Source: Georgenia wutianyii
GTDB taxonomy: Bacteria > Actinomycetota > Actinomycetes > Actinomycetales > Actinomycetaceae
Direction: 5' to 3'
Length of the DNA stretch: 64,000 nucleotides
NCBI RefSeq assembly: GCF_006349365.1
Contig: NZ_CP040899.1
Span: forward strand, 1,178,001 to 1,242,000
In this document: piece after piece, positions 37,099-44,192 of the stretch
Position numbering within the stretch: position 1 is the first letter of the stretch
Layout: every line of letters starts with the position of its first letter
Notes under the pieces: model-generated
What the model saw: only the letters and a program-made list of their open reading frames with translations
Database searches by the model: none
What the model was told of the DNA's origin: nothing
Translations under genes and position numbers: made by a program

Positions 37099-39279
37099 TC
37101 AGCGCTGGCCCAGGACGAACGGGTGCACCGCGGCGGCCCCGGCCCGGCGGAGCAGCCGCGCGGCCACGGTGAGCGTCCAGCCGGTGTCGGTCCAGTCGTC
37201 GACGAGGAGCACCGAGCGGCCCGGCAGCCCGTCGCGTGCGGCGTCGTCCAGGTCGAGACCGAGGCGCCGGTGGACGCCGGCGAGGCGGGTCGCGGAGTTG
37301 ACGTCGTGGCGGCCCGGCGGCAGGTCGGCGGAAGGGCTGACCGCTCCGACGATCGGGACCTGCGCGAGGTGGGCCACGCCCCGGGCGAGGTGGAGCAGCA
37401 GCCGGGGGCGGGTGGCCGAGGCGACGAGGACGACGCCCTCGACGCGTCCGCCCGCGGCGGCCAGGGTGGCGAGCTGGTCCCCGAGCACCCGCTCGACGGC
37501 GCCGCGCAGGGCGACGGGCAGGTCGCCGTCGTGCCCGCCCCGCGCCTCGCGGCCGGCCGGGCGGTCCGGTGCCGGCTCGAACAGCTCACGCAGGGCCGCC
37601 GACCAGCCGAGGCCGTCGAGCCGCGCGACGGCCCGGCCCGGCTCGGCGAGCTCACCCGCGGGGATGCGTCCCTGGAGGTCGATGCCGACGGCCGGCATGC
37701 CGGTGGGCCACTGCTTGCGCGGGGCGACGTCGACGCCCGGACGGTCGAGCGCGGCCTGCGCCTGCGCCAGGTGGGTGGCGTCGACCGTCGCGTCGAGGGT
37801 GAGCCCGCCGCACAGGTCGCAGCGCCCGCACCGCCAGCCGTCGGTGAGGTCGGGGTCGGAGAGCTGGGCGCGCAGGAACGCCATGCGGCACTCCCCGCTC
37901 CCCAGACCGACGTACTCGACCATCGCCTGCTGCTCCCGCTCGCGCGACTCCTCCACGCGTGCGTAGCGCGCGCTGTCGTAGACCCACGGCCGGCCGGTGG
38001 CCCGCCAGCCACCCGCCACGCGCTCGACGGCGCCGTCGACGTCGAGCACCTTGAGCATCGTCTCCAGGCGGGTGCGGCGCAGGTCGACGAGCGGCTCGAG
38101 GCGCACCGTGGACATGGGCTCGTCCCCGAGCTCGGCGAGCACCCGGCGTACCGCGGGCTCCGGCGGGAAGGCGAGGGAGCCGAAGTAGGCCCAGATGTCG
38201 CGGTCCTCCGGCCCCGGCAGGAGGACGACATCGGCGCGGTCGACGCCACGCCCGGCGCGGCCCACCTGCTGGTAGTAGGCGATGGGGGAGGAGGGGGCGC
38301 CGAGGTGGACGACGAAGGCGAGGTCGGGCTTGTCGAAGCCCATGCCCAGTGCCGACGTCGCGACGAGGGCGCGCAGCCGGTTGGCGCGCAGGTCCTGCTC
38401 GAGCTGCTCACGGCGGGCCGGCTCGGTCCGGCCGGTGTAGGACTCGACCTCCAGGCCGGCCGCGCGGAGCTGCTCGGCGACCTGCTCGGCCTGCGCGACG
38501 GTGAGCGTGTAGACGATGCCGGACCCCTGCCAGGCCTCGATGCGCTGGGCGAGCCACCCGACGCGCCGGGCCTGGTCGGGCAGCTGGACGACCCCGAGGT
38601 GGAGGGACTCGCGGTCGAGGGAGCCGCGCAGGACGAGGACGTCGTCGTCCTCCTCGCCCGCGCCGAGCTGCTCGGCCACGTCCGCGCTCACCCGGTCGTT
38701 CGCCGTCGCCGTCGTGGCCAGTACCGGCACCCGCGGCGGCAGGTCCTCCAGGAGGGTGCGGATGCGCCGGTAGTCGGGCCGGAAGTCGTGGCCCCAGTCG
38801 GAGATGCAGTGCGCCTCGTCGACGACGACGAGGCCCGCCTCGGCGGCGAGGGCGGGCAGCACCTCGGCCCGGAAGGCGGGGTTGTTCAGCCGCTCCGGCG
38901 AGCAGAGGACGACGTCGACCTCGTTCGCCCTGATCGCGGCGTGGACGTCCTGCCACTCGGTGACGTTGGCCGAGTTGACCGTCACCGCCCGGATGCCGGC
39001 GCGGGCGGCCGCGCCGATCTGGTCGCGCATGAGCGCGAGGAGCGGGGAGACGATGATCGTCGGCCCGGCGGGCGGGCGGCCCTCGACCCCCTCGCGCAGC
39101 AGGGCCGTCGCGACGAAGTACACCGCCGACTTGCCCCACCCGGTGCGCTGGACGACCAGTGCCCGGCGCCGGTGGACGACGAGCGCCTCGACGGCGCGCC
39201 ACTGGTCCTCGCGCAGCCGTGCCCCCGGGTCGCCCACGAGGGTGCGCAGCACCTCCTGCGCGCGTTGCTCCGTGCTCAC
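37099..39279 (-). CDS. RecQ-family DNA helicase with C-terminal phosphoribosyltransferase-like domain
   Basis: 726 residues from GTG 39279, with GGAGGA upstream on the minus strand. RecA-like core: LREDQWRAVEAL (Q-motif zone), Walker A QRTGWGKSAVYF, VVDEAHCISDWGHDFRPDYRRI, ATTATA, and the RecQ motif VIYTLTVAQ-type region with GMGFDKPDLAFVVH and YYQQVGRAGRG. A zinc-binding module CRMAF...CGRCDLCGG follows. From about residue 590 a separate domain ends with VLLVDDWTDTGWTLTVAARLLRRAG, a PRPP-binding loop of type I phosphoribosyltransferases. The fusion hints at a tie between DNA unwinding and nucleotide or PRPP sensing. Confidence 0.88.
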   Translation of the reverse strand: MSTEQRAQEVLRTLVGDPGARLREDQWRAVEALVVHRRRALVVQRTGWGKSAVYFVATALLREGVEGRPPAGPTIIVSPLLALMRDQIGAAARAGIRAVTVNSANVTEWQDVHAAIRANEVDVVLCSPERLNNPAFRAEVLPALAAEAGLVVVDEAHCISDWGHDFRPDYRRIRTLLEDLPPRVPVLATTATANDRVSADVAEQLGAGEEDDDVLVLRGSLDRESLHLGVVQLPDQARRVGWLAQRIEAWQGSGIVYTLTVAQAEQVAEQLRAAGLEVESYTGRTEPARREQLEQDLRANRLRALVATSALGMGFDKPDLAFVVHLGAPSSPIAYYQQVGRAGRGVDRADVVLLPGPEDRDIWAYFGSLAFPPEPAVRRVLAELGDEPMSTVRLEPLVDLRRTRLETMLKVLDVDGAVERVAGGWRATGRPWVYDSARYARVEESREREQQAMVEYVGLGSGECRMAFLRAQLSDPDLTDGWRCGRCDLCGGLTLDATVDATHLAQAQAALDRPGVDVAPRKQWPTGMPAVGIDLQGRIPAGELAEPGRAVARLDGLGWSAALRELFEPAPDRPAGREARGGHDGDLPVALRGAVERVLGDQLATLAAAGGRVEGVVLVASATRPRLLLHLARGVAHLAQVPIVGAVSPSADLPPGRHDVNSATRLAGVHRRLGLDLDDAARDGLPGRSVLLVDDWTDTGWTLTVAARLLRRAGAAAVHPFVLGQR

Positions 39280-39493
39280 CTGGTCCTCCGTTCGTCGTCG
39301 GTTCCACGGTCCCACGCCCCACCGACACCCCATGACGACGCGACGCGCACCCCGGGGAAGCGTGAGGTGCGTCACGACGTCCGCGATTTCGGGAACGCCG
39401 CCGGGGGCGCGGAACCCGCGGGGCGGCGCGGGTTCGCCGTCGGCGCGGCCATGAATTACGAAACGTGGATGGCGCATAAATGGGTCCAGGGCC

Positions 39494-39524
39494 TTGAAGG
39501 TAAGCCTTACCTAAGCGCTAGATT
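39494..39524 (+). promoter_or_regulatory. siderophore importer promoter
   Basis: TTGAAG (39494-39499) and TAGATT (39519-39524), 19 bp apart, flank the iron box so that repressor binding would block polymerase. Predicted leader about 60 nt. Confidence 0.5.
39496..39514. promoter_or_regulatory. DtxR/IdeR-type iron box
   Basis: GAAGGTAAGCCTTACCTAA matches the 19-bp DtxR/IdeR consensus (TTAGGTTAGGCTAACCTAA) at most positions, with the inner AGGTAAGCCTTACCT perfectly palindromic around its centre. It overlaps the promoter of the four-gene iron importer, so expression should rise when iron is scarce. Confidence 0.85.
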
Positions 39525-39590
39525 GACCGCACGCGGCCAGGCAAGGCGCCACCTGGTCCGGCCCCAGACCACGTCAGACGAAGGACACCC

Positions 39591-40607
39591 ATGAGCATCG
39601 CTTCCCCGCTCCGCCGCCCGGTGCGGCTCGCCGCCGCCGCCGTCGCGGCGACCCTGGCTCTCGCGGCCTGCGGTCAGGCCGACGCCGAGGACGCCGCCCC
39701 CGCGCAGACCGCCGACGCCACGGCCGAGGCCGGCACCGTCGAGGTCGAGGACAACAACGGCCCGCAGACCATCGCGACCCCGCCCCGCTCGGTCGTCGCC
39801 ACGGACAACCGCACCTTCGAGACCCTCGACGCCTGGGGCATCGAGCTGAGCGCCGCCGCGGTCGCACTCATGCCGTCCTCGCTCTCCTACACGCAGGACG
39901 AGTCCGTCATCGACCTGGGGAACCACCGCGAGCCGAACCTCGAGGCCGTCGTCGCCGCCGAGCCCGACCTCATCATCAACGGTCAGCGTTTCGCGCAGTA
40001 CCACGACGACTTCGCCTCCCTCGTGCCGGACGCCGTCGTCCTCGAGCTCGACCCGCGGGAGGGTGAGCCCTTCGCCGAGGAGCTCAAGCGCCAGACCACG
40101 GTGCTCGGGGAGATCTTCGGCAAGCAGTCCGAGGCCGAGCAGCTCGTCGCCGACCTCGACGCCGCCATCGAGCGGGCGCGCGCCGCCTACGACCCGGCCG
40201 ACACCGTCATGGCCGTCATCACCTCCGGCGGGGAGATCGGCTACTCCGCCCCCGGCAACGGCCGCACCCTCGGCCCGGTCTTCGACATCCTCGGCCTCAC
40301 GCCGGCGCTCGAGGTCCCGGAGGCCAGTGAGGACCACCAGGGCGACGACATCTCCGTCGAGGCCATCGCCGACTCGAACCCGGACTGGATCCTCGTCATG
40401 GACCGCGACGCCGCCGTCGGCGCCGACGACCCGGAGTACACCCCGGCCGCCCAGGTCCTGGAGGACTCCGAGGCGCTCGCCGGCGTCACCGCGATCCAGC
40501 AGGACCGCCTCGTGTACATGCCCGCCGACACGTACACCAACGAGGGCATCCAGACCTACACCGAGTTCTTCAACTCCCTGGCCGACGCCTTCGAGGCGAC
40601 GCGCTGA
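39591..40607 (+). CDS. iron-siderophore ABC transporter substrate-binding lipoprotein (FatB/CeuA-like)
   Basis: 338 residues, ATG 39591 after GAAGGA. Signal peptide with lipobox LAAC (Cys about residue 27), acidic linker, then a TroA-type class III binding fold: IATPPRSVVATDNRTFETLDAWGI, EPNLEAVVAAEPDLIING, a long rigid helix (LKRQTTVLGEIFGKQSEAEQLVADLDAAIERA) and VFDILGLTPALEVPE. It captures a ferric siderophore, probably catecholate type as in FatB/CeuA, outside the membrane. First gene of the iron-box operon; a strong hairpin separates it from the permease genes. Confidence 0.9.
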   Translation: MSIASPLRRPVRLAAAAVAATLALAACGQADAEDAAPAQTADATAEAGTVEVEDNNGPQTIATPPRSVVATDNRTFETLDAWGIELSAAAVALMPSSLSYTQDESVIDLGNHREPNLEAVVAAEPDLIINGQRFAQYHDDFASLVPDAVVLELDPREGEPFAEELKRQTTVLGEIFGKQSEAEQLVADLDAAIERARAAYDPADTVMAVITSGGEIGYSAPGNGRTLGPVFDILGLTPALEVPEASEDHQGDDISVEAIADSNPDWILVMDRDAAVGADDPEYTPAAQVLEDSEALAGVTAIQQDRLVYMPADTYTNEGIQTYTEFFNSLADAFEATR

Positions 40608-40616
40608 CCACGCCGC

Positions 40617-40644
40617 GGTGGGGCCGGCGCGCGCCGGCCCCACC
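40617..40644 (+). terminator. intercistronic perfect palindrome after the binding-protein gene
   Basis: GGTGGGGCCGGCGC (40617-40630) is followed directly by its reverse complement (40631-40644), a 28-bp perfect palindrome. Located 10 bp after the binding-protein stop and 15 bp before the permease ATG. It is placed to cause partial termination or to protect the upstream message, giving more binding protein than permease. Confidence 0.75.
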
Positions 40645-40659
40645 ACGCACGCAGAGCGG

Positions 40660-41652
40660 ATGAGCATGACCACCACTGACGCCGGGCCCCGCGCCCGGTC
40701 CGCCGGCCGGCTGCTGGACTGGCGGCTCCTCGTCGGGGCCGCCGTCGTCGGCCTGCTCCTCCTCGCCTCCCTCTTCACCGGCGTCTACGACGTCACGGGT
40801 GCGCCGGACGGGACGCAGATGTTCGCCATCACCCGTGTCCCGCGGACGATCGCCCTCGTCCTCGCCGGCGCGGCGATGGCCATGTCCGGGCTCGTCATGC
40901 AGCTGCTCACGCAGAACCGGTTCGTCGAGCCGACGACGACCGGCACGACCGAGTGGGCGGGCCTCGGCCTCCTCGCCGTCACCCTCCTCGTCCCCGGCGC
41001 GAGCATCGCCGCGCGCATGGGCGGGGCCATCGTCGCGGCGTTCATCGGCACGGTGCTCTTCTTCCTCGTCCTGCGCCGGGTGTCGCTGCGCTCCTCGCTC
41101 ATCGTGCCGATCGTCGGGATCATGCTCGGCGCCGTCGTCGGCTCGGTGTCGACGTTCGTCGCGCTGCAGACCGACATGCTGCAGAACCTCGGCGTGTGGT
41201 TCGCCGGGAGCTTCACCTCGGTGCTGCGCGGGCAGTACGAGCCGCTGTGGATCGTCGCGGTGGTGGTGGTCGTCGTCTTCGTCGTCGCGGACCGGTTCAC
41301 CGTCGCTGGGCTCGGCAAGGAGATCGCGACCAACGTCGGCCTCGACTACAACAAGGTCATCCTCCTCGGCACCGGCCTCATCGCCGTCGCCACCGGCGTC
41401 GTGACCGTCGTCGTCGGGAACCTGCCCTTCCTCGGCCTCATCGTCCCCAACATCGTCTCGCTCATCCGGGGGGACGACCTGCGCAGCAACCTGCCGTGGG
41501 TCTGCCTGCTCGGCATCGGCATCGTCGCGGCCTGCGACCTCGTCGGACGGACCATCATCATGCCCTTCGAAGTTCCGGTGTCCCTCATCCTCGGCGTCGT
41601 CGGCGCAGCCGTCTTCGTCGTCCTCGTCCTGCGGCAGCGACGCCGTGGTTAG
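40660..41652 (+). CDS. iron-siderophore ABC transporter permease (FecCD family, FatD-like)
   Basis: 330 residues from ATG 40660 (a second ATG at 40666 is possible; neither has a strong ribosome binding site). About nine or ten membrane helices with FecCD motifs: RVPRTIALVLAGAAMAMSGLVMQLLTQNRFVEP, TTTGTTEWAGLG, and NLPFLGLIVPNIVSLIRGDDLRSNLP. The cytoplasmic loop LIRGDD is where the ATPase couples. Overlaps the second permease by 8 bp. Confidence 0.9.
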   Translation: MSMTTTDAGPRARSAGRLLDWRLLVGAAVVGLLLLASLFTGVYDVTGAPDGTQMFAITRVPRTIALVLAGAAMAMSGLVMQLLTQNRFVEPTTTGTTEWAGLGLLAVTLLVPGASIAARMGGAIVAAFIGTVLFFLVLRRVSLRSSLIVPIVGIMLGAVVGSVSTFVALQTDMLQNLGVWFAGSFTSVLRGQYEPLWIVAVVVVVVFVVADRFTVAGLGKEIATNVGLDYNKVILLGTGLIAVATGVVTVVVGNLPFLGLIVPNIVSLIRGDDLRSNLPWVCLLGIGIVAACDLVGRTIIMPFEVPVSLILGVVGAAVFVVLVLRQRRRG

Positions 41653-42709
41653 CCTCATGCCCGCTCGGACCACCGCACCCGTCCCGGTCCCGGCCGTCCC
41701 CGCTCGGCGCCGCAGCTCGGGCCCGCTGCCGACCGCCCGCTCCCGGCGCCGGTACTGGCTCGTCGTCGCCGGGCTCGCCGGCCTCGCCCTCACCCTCGCC
41801 GTCGGCCTCGTCTGGTGGGACAACCCGATGCCCGCCGGCTCGGACGGCTTCTGGCGCATCGCCCAGCTACGGATGAAGAACGTCCTCGTCATGGCGATCG
41901 TCGCCTTCAGCCAGGCGATCGCCACGGTGAGCTTCCAGACGGTGACGAACAACCGGATCATCACGCCCTCGATCATGGGCTTCGAGTCCCTGTACATGGC
42001 GGTGCAGACGGCGGCGGTGTACTTCCTCGGCGCCGCGGGCGTCGTCGCCCTCACCGGCGTGCCCCAGTTCCTCCTCCAGGTCGGGCTCATGGTCGGCCTC
42101 GCGGTCGCCCTCTACAGCTGGCTGCTGTCGGGCAAGCACGCCAACCTCCACGTGATGCTCCTCATCGGCATCATCATCGGCGGCGGCCTCGGGTCGGTCT
42201 CGACCTTCATGCAGCGCCTGCTCACCCCGAGCGAGTTCGACGTGCTCACCGCCCGGCTCTTCGGCTCGGTCTCCAACGCCGACGCCGCCTACCTGCCGAT
42301 CGCGGTCCCCGTCGTCCTCACCGCCGGGACCCTGCTGTGGCTGCGCGCCAGGCGGCTCAACGTCCTCGCCCTCGGACGCGACGCGACGACGGGCCTGGGC
42401 CTGAGCCACCGCGCCGAGCTGGTCAAGGTGCTCGTCCTCGTCGCCGTCCTCATGGCCGTGTCCACCGCGCTCGTCGGGCCGATGACGTTCTTCGGGTTCC
42501 TCGTCGCGACTCTCGCCTACCAGTTCGCCGACACCCACGACCACCGCCACGTCTTCCCCGTCGCCGTCCTCATCGGCTTCGTCGTCCTCGCCGGCGCGTA
42601 CTTCGTCATGAACCACGTCTTCTACGCCCAGGGCGTCGTCTCGATCATCATCGAGCTCGTGGGCGGTGTCGTCTTCCTCGTCGTCATCCTGCGAAAGGGC
42701 CGCCTGTGA
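41645..42709 (+). CDS. iron-siderophore ABC transporter permease (FecCD family, FatC-like)
   Basis: 354 residues from GTG 41645; ATG 41657 is an alternative start. A basic cytoplasmic tail precedes about nine membrane helices: MKNVLVMAIVAFSQAIATVSFQTVTNNRIITPSIMGFESLYMAVQT (first conserved block), LLIGIIIGGGLGSVSTFMQRLL, LALGRDATTGLGLSHRAELVKVL and VGPMTFFGFLVATLAYQFADTHDHRHVFP. It forms a heterodimeric channel with the previous gene product. GTGA overlap with the ATPase gene. Confidence 0.9.
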   Translation: MVSLMPARTTAPVPVPAVPARRRSSGPLPTARSRRRYWLVVAGLAGLALTLAVGLVWWDNPMPAGSDGFWRIAQLRMKNVLVMAIVAFSQAIATVSFQTVTNNRIITPSIMGFESLYMAVQTAAVYFLGAAGVVALTGVPQFLLQVGLMVGLAVALYSWLLSGKHANLHVMLLIGIIIGGGLGSVSTFMQRLLTPSEFDVLTARLFGSVSNADAAYLPIAVPVVLTAGTLLWLRARRLNVLALGRDATTGLGLSHRAELVKVLVLVAVLMAVSTALVGPMTFFGFLVATLAYQFADTHDHRHVFPVAVLIGFVVLAGAYFVMNHVFYAQGVVSIIIELVGGVVFLVVILRKGRL

Positions 42710-43461
42710 TCACCCTGTCCGACGTCCGCAAGGACTACAGCAGCGAGGTCGTCATCGGGCCGGTCGACCTCACCATCCCCACCGGTGGCATCACCGCCCT
42801 CATCGGCCCCAACGGCGCCGGGAAGTCGACGCTGCTCACGATGATCGGCCGCCTCCTCGGGCTGGACGCCGGGACCATCGAGATCGCCGGCTACGACATC
42901 ACGAGCACCGCCTCCAAGGACCTCGCCAAGATCGTGTCGGTGCTGCGCCAGGAGAACCACTTCGTCACCCGGCTCACCGTGCGCCAGCTCGTCGCCTTCG
43001 GCCGCTTCCCCTACTCCAAGGGCCGCCTCACCGCCGCCGACGAGGAGCTCGTCAGCCAGGCGATCGACTTCCTCGAGCTCGGCGACCTCGAGGACCGCTA
43101 CCTCGACCAGCTCTCCGGTGGGCAGCGCCAGCGCGCCTACGTCGCCATGGTGCTGTGCCAGGACACCGAGTTCGTCCTCCTCGACGAGCCGCTCAACAAC
43201 CTCGACATGCGCCACTCGGTCCAGATGATGCAGCACCTGCGCCGCGCCGCTGCCGAGCTGGGACGCACGATCGTCGTCGTCCTCCACGACATCAACTTCG
43301 CCAGCCACTACGCCGACCACATCTGCGCCGTCAAGGACGGGAAGATCGCGGAGTTCGGGACGTGCGAGTCGATCATGGACGACGACGTCCTCACCCGGGT
43401 CTTCGACACCCCGGTCCGGGTCATCCCCGGCCCGAACGGCCCGCTCGCCGTCTACTACTGA
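42706..43461 (+). CDS. iron-siderophore ABC transporter ATP-binding protein
   Basis: 251 residues from GTG 42706. Complete ABC ATPase: Walker A GPNGAGKST, Q-loop VLRQENHFVTR, signature LSGGQRQRAYVAMVL, Walker B FVLLDEPLNNLD and switch His in VVLHDINFASHYAD. FecE/FepC-type subunit that powers the two permeases. Last gene of the iron-box operon. Confidence 0.95.
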   Translation: MITLSDVRKDYSSEVVIGPVDLTIPTGGITALIGPNGAGKSTLLTMIGRLLGLDAGTIEIAGYDITSTASKDLAKIVSVLRQENHFVTRLTVRQLVAFGRFPYSKGRLTAADEELVSQAIDFLELGDLEDRYLDQLSGGQRQRAYVAMVLCQDTEFVLLDEPLNNLDMRHSVQMMQHLRRAAAELGRTIVVVLHDINFASHYADHICAVKDGKIAEFGTCESIMDDDVLTRVFDTPVRVIPGPNGPLAVYY

Positions 43462-43470
43462 GGGCTCGCC

Positions 43471-43525
43471 GCGCGGAAGTCGGCTGTTGGAAGTCGGCTC
43501 TCGCGCGCAAGTCGGCTGTCGCGAG
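43471..43525. repeat. three degenerate copies of an 18-bp AAGTCGGCTGTCGCG repeat
   Basis: Units begin at 43475 (GGAAGTCGGCTGTT), 43489 (GGAAGTCGGCTCTCGCGC) and 43507 (GCAAGTCGGCTGTCGCGA), starting 9 bp after the ABC operon. The same sequence with one base change occurs as three exact tandem copies inside the SNF2 helicase gene at 61764-61817. Confidence 0.75.
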
Positions 43526-43754
43526 GTCATCACGGTGCCCGGCGGCGAGCTGGGCCGCGGCCGCGACTGCCTCTGAGCGCCACCGCGCGTGAGACCGCCG
43601 GGCGCGGGCGCGGTGTCACCCGCGCTCGGCCGTCTCACCCGCGGTCGGCCCCGGGGCGTGAGGCCGGAGGCGTCAGGCGCGGCGGCGCGGCGGTGGGCGG
43701 GGAGGACAGGGTGGGGACCCGTCGAGCCGCGTCTTGGGGGGTGAGACGGGGTGG
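43526..43754. other. non-coding GC-rich spacer before the riboswitch promoter
   Basis: No supported gene. GTGAGAC (from 43588) and GTCTCAC (from 43630) form a 7-bp inverted repeat that might contribute to termination after the ABC operon; otherwise nothing recognisable. Confidence 0.5.
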
Positions 43755-43784
43755 TTGACACGCGGAACGTGGCGCGACTAGCGT
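43755..43784 (+). promoter_or_regulatory. promoter of the riboswitch-controlled flavin monooxygenase
   Basis: A perfect TTGACA (43755-43760) and TAGCGT (43779-43784), 18 bp apart. The predicted start, near 43791, coincides with the first base-paired strand of the riboswitch. Confidence 0.8.
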
Positions 43785-43789
43785 CTGCG

Positions 43790-43931
43790 CCAGGTTCAGA
43801 GCACCAGTGCGCGCCTCGAGCGCGCTAAGCCCCGGCTTGCTGGTCGGCAACCCGCCACGTGCGGTGGGTGCCCCGGGTGATGACCTGGCCCCGCGACGAG
43901 CGCGGGGCAACGCGGCGCACCGACAGGTGCC
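43790..43931 (+). promoter_or_regulatory. SAM-IV-type S-adenosylmethionine riboswitch
   Basis: P1 is CCAGGTTCA (43790-43798) with TGACCTGG (43881-43888). Inside are ACCAG/CTGGT (43803-43807/43840-43844), a GC hairpin near 43809-43825, the core AAGCCCCGGCTTGCTGG with CGGCAACCC (from 43827), a hairpin GCCAC...GTGG and GTGCCCCGGGTGATGACC leading back into P1. After P1 come CCCCGCG/CGCGGGG (43889-43895/43901-43907) and GCACC/GGTGC (43917-43930). The SAM-I-like core with hairpins outside P1 is the SAM-IV pattern known from actinobacterial sulfur genes; the related SAM-I/IV variant class is the alternative. It should switch expression off when SAM is plentiful. Confidence 0.85.
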
Positions 43932-43952
43932 GAGCACGAAGGAAGTACGGCG

Positions 43953-44039
43953 ATGACCACGCACCAGAGCCCCCGGCCGATCACCAGCCGAAGCGGCGCC
44001 TCGATGTGCATGTGGGCTCGCCCCTGTATGTCCGCCTGA
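43953..44039 (+). CDS. 28-residue Cys/Met-rich putative leader peptide
   Basis: ATG 43953 has an excellent AAGGAAG site 7 nt upstream, and the frame closes with TGA 44037-44039. The N-terminus is MTTHQSPRPITSRSG and the tail MCMWARPCMSA: two Cys and three Met in the last eleven residues. It sits between the riboswitch and the monooxygenase gene. Short Cys-containing leader peptides are known before sulfur-metabolism genes in actinobacteria, where ribosome stalling at Cys codons reports cysteine supply. A role in sensing Cys and/or Met here is inference; a stand-alone peptide is the alternative. Confidence 0.7.
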   Translation: MTTHQSPRPITSRSGASMCMWARPCMSA

Positions 44040-44152
44040 GACATACCCGCGATGCCTCGGCCCCGAGCCGGCGCATCACCCCTGGGCCAGCCCCGGCCGC
44101 CGGCGAGTGACACGCCGCGCGCCGGACCCGGCGGCCCAGCCCACTTCCTTCG

Positions 44153-44169
44153 GGCGCGTCACACGCGCC
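44153..44169 (+). promoter_or_regulatory. hairpin before the monooxygenase start
   Basis: GGCGCGT (44153-44159) and ACGCGCC (44163-44169) form a 7-bp stem with a CAC loop, 23 nt before the ATG. It could be the second structure of an attenuator coupled to the leader peptide. No full set of alternative pairings could be worked out by eye. Confidence 0.35.
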
Positions 44170-44192
44170 GCGAGCCGAAACGGTGACCCGTC

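Larger units (their letters stand above)
39280..39590. other. 311-bp divergent regulatory region between recQ and the siderophore operon
   Basis: No gene seen. Around 39450-39530 there is an A/T-rich island (for example CATGAATTACGAAACG from 39450 and GCATAAATGG from 39474) containing the iron box and the promoter of the importer, and probably the minus-strand recQ promoter. The rest is GC-rich spacer. Confidence 0.6.

Noticed and set aside
35326..39594. A 1422-codon plus-strand open frame
   Set aside because: It mirrors the sugar kinase and RecQ genes, which have complete motifs on the minus strand. Long mirror frames are expected at this GC content.
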